Assembly: GCA_017654935.2 (NCBI GenBank)
Contig: CM065690.1
Coordinates: 22,052,506-22,116,505 of the forward strand
From: Phymorhynchus buccinoides
Taxonomy: Eukaryota > Mollusca > Gastropoda > Neogastropoda > Raphitomidae
Reading direction: 5' to 3'
Length of the DNA stretch: 64,000 nt
Below the pieces are notes generated by a model that was not told the origin of the DNA, did no database searches, and was given only the letters and a program-made list of their open reading frames with translations. The translations under genes were made by a program, and so were the position numbers. Shown here piece by piece: positions 13,061-24,840 of the stretch (position 1 is the stretch's first letter; every line of letters begins with the position of its first letter).

Positions 13061-13728
13061 CAGAGATGTGTGTGTGTGTGCGTGTGTGCGTGCATGCGTG
13101 CGTGTGTGTGTGTGAATATACTTATCTCTTAATGATAGTCGAATCACTGGAATGTAATGATGCATTCAAGAGTTAACATTTGTTTTTTAGGTAACATAAC
13201 TTATGATGACACAATCTACCAAAACCAAAATATCAATTAAACACTTTTTTTACAGCCAGTCTTTATTAAAATTAATAGCCTTTGAAAATGTAAAGTACTA
13301 TTACTAGTAGATTATGTTCCAAACTAATGTTGTGTATGTTGTTCACTTGTCATAATCAGTACTAAGTCTAAGATATCTAGTGTACATAATGGACTTCTTA
13401 ATTTAAGTTCTTATTACTTTAAATTGTAAGCAATGCAAACCCATTGGAAAAAAACGAAGAATTAATATTTGATTATTTAAAATGAATTAAAAATAGAAAA
13501 CAATTTTAAAAGTATTTATCTATATAACTTATAAATTTTGCTGATTGCGTAACAGAAAAATTAAATGTAACATTGACTTTAACACTAGCAACTGATGCTA
13601 TAAAATTTAGCATTACACATCATTTTAAAATCAAGTTAATTAATGGCACTGTACATCTTATTCCGAATCTGAAGCTAAATAATTCTCAACACAGGTTACA
13701 CAGGAAGGAATTTAATGTGTGCTAGTAC
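13061..13728. other. AT-rich intergenic DNA, no gene seen
   Basis: Strongly AT-rich sequence with no long open frame and no recognisable repeat except the mixed GT tract at its start. Confidence 0.5.
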
Positions 13729-13731
13729 TTA

Positions 13732-14284
13732 GGCCCCACCAAAAAAATAGTTGTGGTTAAGGTAACATTGCCCCCAAAAATAAGGTAGGTAGGTTAGGAC
13801 CTAACTTTCTTTTCTTTCTTTTTTCTTTTTTTTAAAGGTCTCTCTCTCTCTCCCTCTCTCACTCACTCTTACTCTCTTGGTGTGTGTGTCATGAACATTG
13901 AGTAATTTAAAGTAAACCCAAAGAAATAAAACTTTCTCTTTCTCAACAGCTCTTTGAAATTGCAGAATGGTATTGAAAACTCTAGTTCGAAAGGTTCAGC
14001 TAAGAAAGTAAGATAGCTGAACCACCTCAGCGAGTGATAATGTTTTCCTTTCCTACATCCGATGAATGTCCCGGAAAACATCCACGAGCGGAAAACATCC
14101 ACGAGCGTGTAAGATGCTTTGAAACTATGAAAGTGCTAATCACCCTCATATTTTCACAAATTTATATGAGCGTATGGCCATCTCTCTTCGGGTTTTTTTG
14201 GACAAAGCACAAAAAATCATAGGGTCGGGCGAAAAAAATCGGGTAGGTAGGGATACCTTAACCACACCTATTTTGGGGGGAGCC
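13732..14284. mobile_element. TTA-flanked MITE, PIF/Harbinger-like
   Basis: A 553-bp segment with terminal inverted repeats beginning GGCCCC on the left and, on the opposite strand, GGCTCC on the right. Each continues into GTGGTTAAGGTA and poly-A/poly-C blocks. It is flanked by TTA at 13729-13731 and 14285-14287. A 3-bp TTA/TAA duplication and G/C-starting ends fit PIF/Harbinger non-autonomous elements. The interior has no transposase and contains a short CT-rich tract. Confidence 0.7.
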
Positions 14285-14287
14285 TTA

Positions 14288-15046
14288 TGGTCAAATACCA
14301 AAAAAAAGAGCAAGAACAGAAATTGACTGTTTAGTGTTATATCACGATTGAAGTCTTACTTAACTAATCAGTGTATAAGTTAACTAAGCTATTTTTCTTG
14401 TGACAAAACACATACTGATAATATCACACAAAATGATATGTACATCAGTGATATAGTTTTTGTTGTTGTTGTTGTTCAATTGTTATTTAACAATTCAGAG
14501 CATAACTAAGCTTTTTGAAAAGCGACAAAACAGATGGCTTTGTGTTGGTATTGTTGTTGTTTGTTCTCTTCTGTTTGTAATCCATAGGAATAATTGTGAT
14601 AACTAACAAACTAATTTCTAAAATAAAGTGTATCAATTTTTGCACAATTTTAACAAAGCACTGCTCATCTTTTTTTGCATTGATCAATATTCATAATCAT
14701 ATTTGGTTTAAATAGGTTTTTATTCACCAACAACACATAAACAATTTATCCAAAGAATAATAATGGCATCAACAAGCTTGAAGCTTATATTTATTTCATT
14801 TGCAACATAGTATAATGTGCCTACTTTTACCATTTTAATGATGGCAGCTGGCAAATCATACAATATTACAACACATAACTTAAAAAGTACTGTCATGCTT
14901 AACATGAAAACAATATATTCATATTTCACTTTTAGTTCACAATCACTCACATTGTTCCACCCAGCTTCCTTTACCAAACAATAATGTTCACAAAACCATG
15001 TGAATGCACAAATACAGATTGACAGACACCTACTGACCTAATATAT

Positions 15047-15050
<4 letters not shown>
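14288..15050. other. AT-rich intergenic DNA, no gene seen
   Basis: Low GC with short (GTT)n at about 14459-14475. The reading frames at 14487-14687 and 14720-14977 have no recognisable domain. Confidence 0.45.

Positions 15051-15118
<68 letters not shown>
15051..15118. repeat. (CT)n microsatellite
   Basis: Uninterrupted (CT)n of about 68 bp. Confidence 0.97.
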
Positions 15119-15124
<6 letters not shown>

Positions 15125-15245
15125 ATCCTTTGTTACACGAGTGAGCCAAAAATGTTCGTCTGTTGCACTGTAAACAGATTTAACAAACAGATACCATTTT
15201 AGATTAGTGGGTTAGACTTAGAGAGTAACACTGAAAGCCTCAATA

Positions 15246-15298
15246 TCACATTGGTAGAGCGTCTGTCTCTCATGCCAATGGTTCCGGGTTCGATTCTC
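15246..15298 (+). repeat. tRNA-derived head (SINE or tRNA pseudogene)
   Basis: TTGGTAGAGCGTC resembles an A box and GGGTTCGATTC an RNA polymerase III B box about 30 bp downstream, as in tRNAs and tRNA-derived SINEs. No acceptor stem closes and the sequence runs straight into a T-rich stretch, so it is not a functional tRNA gene. Confidence 0.6.
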
Positions 15299-15332
15299 TT
15301 TTTATTTTATTTTTAATTTTTAGTTGCATCCA

Positions 15333-16480
15333 GTCTTGTACTTTAAGCACCCCCATCATGTTTATGACCCTCAATCTCAAAGTCATTATTTGTTGGCAAT
15401 TTTGTACTTTAACACTTTCCCGACGTAGCCATGCCAGAGAATCACTTCCCGTGTGACGAGCACCCACAGCTGCCGCCTATTCCCTGTAGACGGCAGATTT
15501 CAGCACTTTTCTTATTTTTTTCCTGATAGCTAAACAAATACTAACATAACAATGAAGTGTTTGGTATCAATAATCAACAGACAGAGCAAACACTGAACTA
15601 AACGGTTATGGTAGAAATAAATCATTGGCTGATACTGTTTGGTCGTGCTTGTGTCTGAAAGTAATATAGGTAACAGAATAAAAAATAATAATGTATGATT
15701 TTAAAAAATAACGTACACTCTTTTCCATTTCTGTAATGTTCACCAAACTAAAGGTAAAACGGGCTTCATATTGATGCATATTTCTTTCTTTAGTCTTCTC
15801 TATCATTATTATAACTTTTCACTTCATCCTATAACAGGGACGGATTATAGGGGGTTTCCTGGTTGCATGGAAACACCCCGCCCCCCCCCCCCCCCCCCTC
15901 ACGCCCTCACCCCCTGGTTGCCTAAAATAAAACAAAACACAATCTCACTCTATCTCTCAAACTCAGCAACCTAGGAAAATGGTAACGCCATAACGGTTCT
16001 CCTATTACAGCGTGCATTCCAGCACGTATACCAACCGCCAGCATTCAAACTGAGATCCATTACAAAGTTAACACATCCCTACGTGTTAGTACTGTTACTG
16101 TGGTGTTACTGTTAGTTTCTCCTAGAGCAATCATGGAAAAGACAGGGATTTTTTTTTAATTGAAACCAGTCACAGGCGGTTGCTATGTCTCCACATGTGG
16201 ACTTTCCCAGACACTATATGTGGTGGTTACATCGGGAAGGGATAAAAACAAGAACCACCGCATGATGTGGCTACGTCTGGAAAACGTTAAATACCCCCCT
16301 CATATAAAAAAACTTTTTTTTTAAAACTATAAAAAAACCTCATGTTTACGACCCTCAATCTCAAAGTCATTTTTTGTTGGCAATATTGTACTTAAACATC
16401 CCCCCTCATGTTTATGACCCTCAATCTCAAAGTCATTACTTGATGGCAATCTTGTACTTAAGTTAAACGCCCCCCTCTCC
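15333..16480. repeat. About 65-bp tandem repeat, interrupted
   Basis: A unit containing CATGTTTATGACCCTCAATC, then AAGTCATT, GGCAAT, TTGTACTT and a C-rich end occurs at about 15353-15412, 16339-16402 and 16403-16470, with a partial unit end at 15333-15352. The first unit is split from the others by the TTAA-flanked insertion 15413-16286. A single diverged unit also lies at about 38868-38921. Confidence 0.75.
15413..16286. mobile_element. TTAA-flanked element, piggyBac-like, 874 bp
   Basis: The ends are inverted: CACTTTCCCGACGTAGCC on the left, and CGTTTTCCAGACGTAGCC read on the opposite strand at the right. Both sides are flanked by TTAA (15409-15412 and 16287-16290). The insertion splits a tandem repeat whose intact units read GTACTT-TAA-AC-CCCCC across the same site, which supports an empty target site. 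TTAA duplication with C-starting ends points to the piggyBac superfamily. No transposase is encoded. A poly-C run lies at about 15880-15898. Confidence 0.72.
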
Positions 16481-16814
16481 CGGAGTGAGCCTTGAAGGTT
16501 TTGCCTCTTATGTGTTATATATATAAGATGATACAGTTAACAGACATAAGGTTAAGATACTAAAAGTCATACACACAAGCATTCCCTATGTATTCATAAT
16601 AGTGCATACATAAATGATTTATACTGTAATAGTGGAGTTAACACTAACACTAGTAACAGTTACTGAGTTAGCACTTGAGCAGCATTGGATTTACTACACT
16701 CATTTAGTCTGACACAATTTAGCTTTAGTGGTGATTAAGTAATTTCAACAGATTCAAGTATTGTGAATGTCATGTAGTGATGTACAATAATAGAGGGATG
16801 GACATGGGGGGTTG
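16481..16814. other. Intergenic, no gene seen
   Basis: Short AT-rich segment between the tandem repeat and the GA-rich block. No gene or element recognised. Confidence 0.5.
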
Positions 16815-16884
16815 AGGGAGGGAGGGACAGAGAGAGAGAGAGAGAGAGGAAAGACCCAGAGAGAGAGTGAGAGACAGAGACAGG

Positions 16885-16956
<72 letters not shown>

Positions 16957-16999
16957 AGTAGGTCTCTGTCAGTATGTGTGGTATTTGTGCACTTGCATG

Positions 17000-17078
<79 letters not shown>

Positions 17079-17145
17079 TGTGTCACGTGTGTGTGTGTGT
17101 GTCACGTGTGTGTGTGTGTACACGTGTGTGTGTTACTGTACATTT
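16815..17145. repeat. (GA)n and (GT)n microsatellite cluster
   Basis: Interrupted (GA)n at about 16828-16953 is followed after about 45 bp by (GT)n with CAC interruptions at 16999-17145. Frames across it are low-complexity His-Thr, Ser-Leu or Val-Cys repeats and are not genes. Confidence 0.95.
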
Positions 17146-17274
17146 TTTTTATCATTCCTGGTTTAAACTTAAAGTTGTTGAGATGTGTGTAATTTTCTGT
17201 GTATACATACATGTGTGTGTACATTTTTTTTATCATTCCTGAATAAAGTTGTTGAGTTGTAATACTTGTATGTG

Positions 17275-17277
<3 letters not shown>

Positions 17278-17371
<94 letters not shown>
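17278..17371. repeat. (GT)n followed by (GTA)n
   Basis: (GT)n at 17278-17310 switches to about 20 copies of GTA at 17311-17371. The GTA run sits where the 3' tail of the minus-strand retrotransposon fossil would lie, so it is probably the element's microsatellite-like tail. Confidence 0.9.
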
Positions 17372-17995
17372 GGGTAGGGACTAAATAAGCCATCAAGCTT
17401 TTTGGCAGTCCCATCGAATCATCAATTTTTATTTTGTATCTTTGATCAAGGTTGAATTTTCCTATCAAGCAATTTTAATCAATGCTTCTAAATATATTTA
17501 TAAATTTTGGATGATTATCTAGACGATTTTTGAATGTATTAGTATTGGCTGCACATTTTAGGTCCATTGGTAAATCATTCCATAGGTTAGCAATTCTGTT
17601 AGTAAAACAATATTTTTTAATGTTAGTGTTATAATAACTTATATCGCTTAACCCTTTCACCGCCAATGTCGCATTTTAGCACCACAATGGTTTAACACCA
17701 GTGTCACTAAAAGTAAAAGGCATCCAATCCAGACCTGTTATCCAAAGACCCTATTTTCTTAATTTACTATATTATTTACTAATTTAGGGAGGTCAGGATA
17801 GGCCCAATGTTATATATGTCACCGAGGAATTCGCAATATTGTAGAATTTTTTTTTTCTCTACCCAGTTCAGTTTAATGGCATTTTGTGGCTGAAAAGTGG
17901 CTGGCGGTGAAAGGGTTAATGAAAACCTTACCATATGAATTCCTTGTTATATCATACTGTACAAATTTAAACTTTAAGAAATCATCCTGTGTGTG
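17372..17995 (-). pseudogene. Non-LTR reverse-transcriptase 3' fossil, split by a MITE
   Basis: The minus strand at 17475-17647 encodes a block with FTNRIANLWNDLP, typical of the extreme C-terminus of CR1/L2-type ORF2 proteins. The preceding part of the same block (KFKFVQYDITRNSYGK) is on the far side of the piggyBac-like MITE at 17652-17915, at about 17920-17995. The two parts are not in the same frame, so the copy has also lost reading frame. It is a 5'-truncated dead copy ending in a (GTA)n tail and belongs to a different family from the intact element at 4360. Confidence 0.75.
17652..17915. mobile_element. piggyBac-like MITE family 1, copy 1
   Basis: 264 bp between TTAA at 17648-17651 and TTAA at 17916-17919. 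Left end TTAACCCTTTCACCGCCA; the right end is its reverse complement (TGGCGGTGAAAGGGTTAA). CCC ends plus TTAA duplications are the piggyBac signature. It is inserted in a reverse-transcriptase fossil whose two halves are recognisable on each side. Confidence 0.88.
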
Positions 17996-18008
17996 TGAAT
18001 GTTTAGCT

Positions 18009-18130
18009 GTAAAGTGCCAGCCACACATCCACTAAAATCGTACGATTGTACGATACGATTCGATCACATGGTCTCCAAGAACAAATTTGGCCTACACGCT
18101 CACTCACGACTCGTCGACTCACGACTGACA
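18009..18130. mobile_element. Partial Harbinger-like MITE end
   Basis: TAAAGTGCCAGCCACACATC followed by CACTAAAATCGTACG and TACGATACGATTCGATCA matches the left part of the complete element at 39454-39608, including the phrase TGGTCTCC(A/G)AGAACAAA. No matching right end follows, so the copy is truncated or rearranged. A short related phrase (CACACGTCCACTAAAACA) recurs at about 18284-18301. Confidence 0.6.
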
Positions 18131-18677
18131 CTTGACAGTCGCTGAGTCGGACTGTGATATTGTGAATGAAAAAAAATTGAATCAAAGAACCAAATCATAA
18201 TAACTACTCACAGTTTTGGGTCTTTTCACTTGGGCAGCTCCGTGGCAAATTTTACACGACAAAGGCATCTTGTCAGTTTGTCACACACGTCCACTAAAAC
18301 ATCAAATGCTCAACAATCTCTCACGACATGTGGTGAAATTGTCAACAGTCGGCCATTTTGTTACCAAAGCGTAGCGTGATTGGTTGTTCTATTTTGGCCT
18401 CTACCGGGGAGTTAACTCGTGTTTACTAAGCTCAGAAGCAGACGACAGATTTGCTGTGCTCAGTTCACCTCTTTTTAGAACCTAACCATGCCTAAACCAA
18501 CAAAAATAATTCTTGAATGCGTGGATAACTGGGAGGTGAAAGTTTATAAATACATTCTGGTAGGTGCTTGTGTGAACGTAACAGGTTTTCAAGTTTCTCA
18601 CAGTTTGTGTGTGTGCGTATATCTGTGTGCCTGGCCCTGGGTGTGGAAGTTGCCAGGATTCACCGTATGTCCTTGTC
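18131..18677. other. Intergenic, no gene seen
   Basis: No recognisable exon or complete element. Short frames on both strands have no domain. Confidence 0.4.
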
Positions 18678-18681
18678 TTAA

Positions 18682-18919
18682 CCCTTTCGCCGCCAGCCAT
18701 TTTTCAGCCAAAAAATACTATTAAACTGAACTGGGTAGAGGAAACAAAATTTAAGCAATATTGGGAATTCATCTGTGACATGCATAACATTAGGCCTATC
18801 CTTGCCTCCCAAAATTAAGAAAATATGGTCTTTGAATAACAGGCCCTGATTTGATGCCTTTTAGTGACATGGGTGTCAAACCATTGTGGTGCATAAATGC
18901 GACATTGGCGGTGAAAGGG
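18682..18919. mobile_element. piggyBac-like MITE family 1, copy 2 (inverted)
   Basis: 238 bp flanked by TTAA at 18678-18681 and 18920-18923. Ends CCCTTTCGCCGCCA and TGGCGGTGAAAGGG. The interior matches copy 1 in reverse orientation (for example the block containing GCGACATTGGCGG). Confidence 0.88.
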
Positions 18920-19087
18920 TTAATGGTGAGCATGTGTGTGTATGTGTGTGTGCGTGCGTGTATTAATTAGTGTGTGTGTGTGCGCGCGTATGTGCACTTC
19001 CAGGTTGAAAAGGATACAACATGTTTGCCCTTACAGTCATTCAGTAAATCAACTCAATCCCCGCCGGGAATCAAGTTATGTACGTTG

Positions 19088-19090
<3 letters not shown>

Positions 19091-19172
<82 letters not shown>
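19091..19172. repeat. (CT)n microsatellite
   Basis: Uninterrupted (CT)n of about 82 bp. A GT-rich tract with CG/CA steps precedes it at about 18930-18990. Confidence 0.97.
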
Positions 19173-19175
<3 letters not shown>

Positions 19176-19529
19176 AACGTTTAGAATTTATTTTAAAATC
19201 GATACTGAGATACTTTAATGAAATTTGGAACATGGTTGGGCAGTGGCAACATTCCATGAATTTGAGGATGTTTTTTTTAAATTATTATTAGTACTATAGA
19301 TCTATGTTATTATTCTCATTTTAATATATATGGATGCGCCTGCTTGACATTTATGATGATTGGCTAAGACCGTTCTTTTCAAGTTGTCCCTAATACGGGC
19401 TTTTTCCGCCATGAGGACGTAAAACCTCCACTCAACGACTATAACTTGTATAAGACCTTAGCCCCTTGAGACTTATCCAATCTCTTATAAATAAATAAAT
19501 GAATTTAATTGTCGTGGCGGTACCATAGC
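19173..19529. other. Intergenic, no gene seen
   Basis: AT-rich sequence. A GAGGACGTAAAACC phrase at about 19413-19426 is related to the dispersed repeat described next. Confidence 0.4.
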
Positions 19530-19712
19530 CGATGAGGTTTATCCGAGGCGTGGTTACCGCTACACCTAACTGTATTGTTAAAAAATCGGGACTTTACTGG
19601 AGTTGCACTGCCTCCGGGCATTGCCTCCAGTATTGTTCCCACCATCTTTGTATACAAAAATGTCCCCGATGTGTCTGTTCCAGACCGAGAGGACGTAAAA
19701 CACCATTTTTCA
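19530..19712. repeat. Dispersed repeat R, copy 1
   Basis: Contains GAGGTTTATCCGAGGCGTGG, CGGGACTTTACTGG, the duplicated TTGCACTGCCTCC/GGCATTGCCTCC and GAGGACGTAAAACACCATTT. The same order in reverse orientation is at 22330-22536, a partial direct copy is at 31075-31178, and short pieces lie near 32655-32705 and 57945-57990. No coding capacity, and no terminal inverted repeat identified. Confidence 0.8.
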
Positions 19713-19753
19713 TTCTCCAATCTCCCTGTTATCTTACGTAAAGCGACTGTTAA

Positions 19754-19951
19754 CCCATTGACTGCCAGAGAAAATTAAAGAAACAAATCATGCCATGAAA
19801 AAGACAACTGATGGAGTCAAACTGGCAAAATGGTCTGGGGATATAACTCTCTTGACCGTGTTAGAGCAAAAGCCAGCATATCAGAGTTATTCCTCTTCAT
19901 CTGATGATGTCATCAAGTCAGTGTGTGATACGTTATACGGCAGTCAAGGGG
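19754..19951. mobile_element. piggyBac-like MITE family 2, copy 1
   Basis: 198 bp flanked by TTAA at 19750-19753 and 19952-19955. The terminal inverted repeats are CCCATTGACTGCC and GGCAGTCAAGGGG. The interior contains a TCATCTGATGATGTCATCA palindromic stretch. It differs from family 1 inside but has the same TTAA/CCC end logic. A reading frame of 79 codons overlaps it and continues beyond; I consider it fortuitous. Confidence 0.82.
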
Positions 19952-20182
19952 TTAAAGCGGACCACTGCAGAGAGATAGTGCGCTTCCTGAGCGGACGCAA
20001 ATCCAGAAGGTTAAAAATGCTGGAGCGTTCGTAGAGGGCTCTATTTTTGGCATACCTCAGTCAATATGGATTGGTGCCATACCGTTTTGAAAGCAGAATG
20101 ACCAATCATTTGTGAGTGTGTCCTGAGGAAGGATACGCCCAAAACGGTGGACTAGCCAGCACTCACAGTACTTTAAATTACG

Positions 20183-20202
20183 CGCGCGCGCATGGCAACG
20201 AA

Positions 20203-20233
<31 letters not shown>

Positions 20234-20243
20234 CGCGCGCACG

Positions 20244-20284
<41 letters not shown>

Positions 20285-20377
20285 ACACAGACACTGATAT
20301 GCACGCACACACATACACACGCGCGCGCGCGCGCGCGCAGGCGGCACGACGTATGCACACACACGCGCCGCGCGCGC

Positions 20378-20408
<31 letters not shown>

Positions 20409-20410
20409 TA
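20183..20410. repeat. Compound (CG)n/(CA)n/(GA)n microsatellite
   Basis: Blocks in order: CGCGCG, (CA)n with GCGC, (CA)n, GCGCGCGCGC, and (GA)n. The alternating purine-pyrimidine parts could adopt Z-DNA. Predicted proteins here are low-complexity artefacts. Confidence 0.95.
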
Positions 20411-20435
20411 GTTTTGTTCATACAAATAGGCTTAA

Positions 20436-20946
20436 ACTAGCGCAACGCCTAGTACTGGCAATGCACCGTACTGGTAACGCCTAGTAACGGTAACGCCAAG
20501 TGCTGGTAACTCTGAGTACAGCAAATTTGAAGCGATTCGGTTAAGAAACGGCGGAGTTATAAGGCCCCGTTTCCCGTTGGCGCTGCTCTGAGAGTGACGC
20601 GCTCTCCGATTTCTCTACCGATTCTCTTCGAATTGCGATTCTCTTCCAATTTGGCGGAGTTATTCGTGAAAAGGTGAAGCGGCGTATAGCGCGCACGTTT
20701 CTGAACCGGCGATTCGCTTCCGGTTTGGCACAGCGATAGTCACCGTCCCCGGTCATCTACCTGCCAAATTGGAAGGCAATCGGCCCAGAAACGCCGGAGA
20801 TACGGGCGCCGAAAGTCCGGCGGATACACGTTTCGCGCATTTGCGAAATCGCGCAAATGACACGGCCCGTTAGGGCTCACAGCAAATTTGAAGCGATTCG
20901 GTCGAAAAATGGCGGAGTTATAAGGCCCGTTTTGTGTTTCAGACGG
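20436..20946. repeat. Dispersed repeat S, copy 1
   Basis: Begins ACTAGCGCAACGCCTAGTAC and ends at GTGTTTCAGACGGACACAC, running into a CA tract. Inside, a motif of the type CAAATTTGAAGCGATTCGGT followed by GGCGGAGTTATAAGG recurs at about 20521 and 20882, with a related GGCGGAGTTATTCGTG at 20653. The second copy is at 62895-63484 in the same orientation. GC-rich relative to its surroundings. Class unknown. Confidence 0.8.
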
Positions 20947-21060
20947 ACACACACACACAACAACAACAACATACAGTATTTATACGGCGCTGAATCTTGA
21001 TAGAAATCAAATCAAAGCGCACACACACGTTAGCATTCAAAGCGCATTCAAACACAAACG
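20947..21060 (-). repeat. Possible SINE 3'-end fragment with CA tract
   Basis: On the minus strand the sequence resembles the AAAGCGC...GCGC-TATAAAT 3' ends seen at 29456, 36846 and 51887, but it is diverged. The surrounding (CA)n and (CAA)n tracts are at about 20947-20970. Confidence 0.4.
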
Positions 21061-21977
21061 CAATACAAAGCGAACACACACGGATAACATGAATGGAATA
21101 TAGCAGAAACAGACCTAATGGCAAGAGAGAGAAGATAAAGAGAGAGGAGCTCACAGACACAGAGAGAGAGAGAGAAAGAAAGAGAGAGAGAGACAGGAGG
21201 TGGAGAGATTGATCAAGTTACGAGAGAATGTGGACAAGGGGTCCTTCATGTAACTCCTCAGAAATGTAGAAAGTTCAGAAAAAAGGAAGGACATCATTGT
21301 ACATAGGGTACAAAGAAGGGTCGGGCTAGAGGCCGGAAAGGGGAAATTCAAAAATGTGAGGGGTGAAGGAAATTGGAGGTAGTTTGATCGGGAAGGGAGG
21401 TGGTGGTGATGGTGAATGTTATGTCCTTAACAGTGTTTATTTTTAATATTACTTAGATGGAAAACCTCAACATTTAACATTTTCATTTAATTTTAAAGGT
21501 CTGAGGGTGTGCAGGATTTTCTTTTTCAGCCTGTGCAGTGCCCTTTGCACTGGAGGCTCTTCAACAATCTTATCAAGTTATAAGTTCAAGTCGGACCTAT
21601 AGCCTAATTCTAGCACAAATTCGTCCCAAGATATCACTCTACATTCCCACCAACTGCAAAGACATTCACTGCCAAGCACCCTGCCATGTGTTTGTCTGTC
21701 ACGGGTGCGTTAAAGCTATGCATGCGCACTCGAACACAAAATAGTTCTTCCCTCTTGTCGGTTGAGATGCAACGGACAACCAAGAACTCAAAGAATGCAT
21801 GGCGCTAGAAGAGTTAAAAGTAAAATTATCGAAAGAATCAAACCAGAAACACTTGTTTATAAAATAGACATTTTATCATACATATCACTATGATACCTTA
21901 CCATTTCTGTTTTAGAGTTTTACCTTTGTCCAACAAGTTATTGTTCTTTTTGTTCAGTAGTATGTAAAGCACTTGTA

Positions 21978-21978
<1 letters not shown>
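21061..21978. other. Intergenic, no gene seen
   Basis: A GA-rich block lies at about 21120-21200. The rest is unremarkable; short frames have no domain. Confidence 0.45.
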
Positions 21979-22031
<53 letters not shown>

Positions 22032-22095
22032 ACACATACACGCATGTCACCCACGCGCGCACACGCACACCGTTACACGCGCGCGCACGCTCGAA
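21979..22095. repeat. (CA)n and CG-rich microsatellite
   Basis: (CA)n of about 50 bp with ATA interruptions followed by a CGCGCGCA-rich block. Confidence 0.95.
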
Positions 22096-22329
22096 TCGAC
22101 GTTGGATCTTCACTTTCGCAAAGATTTTTTTCAAAACATTTCGTTCAAGAGTGGTTTTGTGTTTTTGCTTCTTCCCCCCCCCCCTTCTCTGTTTTCTTGC
22201 TTGTTTGTTTTACTTTTTCTTTGTATTTGTTTGTTTATTTGTTTGTGTTGATTTTGTTGTTGTTGTTGTTTACTCGCATGCTTATGCTCTCATAATTATT
22301 TCTCCTTGTTTTTAGCTGTTGCATGTTGG

Positions 22330-22536
22330 GAGCGAAAATGGTGTTTTACGTCCTCTTGGTCTGAATCAGACACATATGGGACATTTGTAAATACAAATAT
22401 GGTGGGAACAATACTGGAGGCAAGGCCCGGAGGCAGTACGAAACCAGTAAAGTCCCGATTTTGTTTTATTAATACAGATAGCTGTAGCGGTGACCACGCC
22501 TCGGTTAAACCTCATCGGCTACGGCACCGCCTCAAG
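22330..22536. repeat. Dispersed repeat R, copy 2 (inverted)
   Basis: Reverse-orientation copy of 19530-19712: GGTGTTTTACGTCCTCTTGG, CATATGGGACATTTGTA, GGTGGGAACAATACTGGAGG, then CGGTGACCACGCCTCGG. It lies about 2.8 kb from copy 1, so the two could pair as a long hairpin in RNA. Confidence 0.8.
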
Positions 22537-22784
22537 GAAAGGTAATATTAAAGAAGCAACTTTGCGATGTTGCATGTTGGGATCTTTCGATGTATACTAA
22601 TGTACAAACCAAAAAAATATTAAGTTTTGGAACCTATCAAATTTTTAACACATTAATAATTCTTATTAGTAGGCCTGCTTTGGGTACATAAACTAAATGC
22701 AATTTTTTGGCTTTCTGTATTCATTTTGTTTTTTGGCTTAGATTTCGGTAGGGGCCTACTCTTTAGAACATAAAACCCTCGAAG

Positions 22785-23535
22785 ATCATAGATCAGGCGA
22801 AGGACAATTACAAACCGCGACAAACGTATACCCCTTTGGCAATCGTAGATCAGGCGAAGGACAATTAGGCATACAAACCGCGACAAACTTATACCCCTTT
22901 GGCAGTCATAGATCAGGCGAAGGACAATTACAAACCGCGACAAACTTATACCCCTTTGGCAATCATAGATCAGGCGAAGGACAATTAGGCATACAAACCG
23001 TGACAAACTTATACCCCTTTGGCAATCATAGATCAGGCGAAGAACAATTACAAACCGCGACAAACTTATACCCCTTTGGCAATCATAGATCAGGCAAAGG
23101 ACAATTAGGCATACAAACCGCGACAAACTTATACCCCTTTGGCAATCATAGATCAGGCGAAGGACAATTAGGCATACAAACCGCGACAAACTTATACCCC
23201 TTTGGCAATCATAGATCAGGCGAAGGACAATTACAAACCGCGACAAACTTATACCCCTTTGGCAATCATAGATCAGGCGAAGGACAATTAGGCATACAAA
23301 CCGCGACAAACTTATACCCCTTTGGCAATCATAGATCAGGCGAAGGACAATTAGGCATACAAACCGCGACAAACTTATACCCCTTTGGCAATCATAGATC
23401 AGGCAAAGGACTATTACAAACCGCGACAAACTTATACCCCTTTGGCAATCATAGATCAGGCGAAGGACAATTAGGCATACAAACCGCGACAAACTTATAC
23501 CCCTTTGGCAATCATAGATCAGGCAAAGGACTATT
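22785..23535. repeat. Minisatellite of 57- and 63-bp units
   Basis: Twelve nearly identical full units plus a partial one. The short unit is 57 bp (starts CATAGATCAGGCGAAGGACA). The long unit is the same with a 6-bp insertion GGCATA after GACAATTA. From the high-coordinate end the spacings run long-short-long-long-short-long-long-short-long-short-long-short. Both lengths are multiples of three, so frames stay open across the array on both strands: 317 codons on minus and 194 on plus. Units differ by only a few bases (CGAAGGACAA versus CAAAGGACTA), which implies recent expansion or strong homogenisation. No start context, signal or splice site supports a gene, so I annotate it as a tandem repeat. 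Confidence 0.92.
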
Positions 23536-24614
<1,079 letters not shown>

Positions 24615-24701
<87 letters not shown>

Positions 24702-24726
24702 TCTCTCTCTCTCTGTTTCTATTATT

Positions 24727-24814
<88 letters not shown>
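24615..24814. repeat. Two (CT)n arrays
   Basis: (CT)n at 24615-24713 and 24729-24814, split by a short TGTTTCTATTATTTG spacer; a poly-C run follows at about 24825-24840. Confidence 0.97.
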
Positions 24815-24817
<3 letters not shown>

Positions 24818-24840
24818 TTTCTTGTGCCCCCCCCCCCCCC

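Noticed and set aside
15246..15298. Functional tRNA gene
   Set aside because: A and B box-like words are present but no closed acceptor stem or mature 3' end; the same kind of head is present in SINEs here.
22785..23535. Minisatellite as a CRISPR array
   Set aside because: Units are contiguous and lack unique spacers, and this is animal nuclear DNA.
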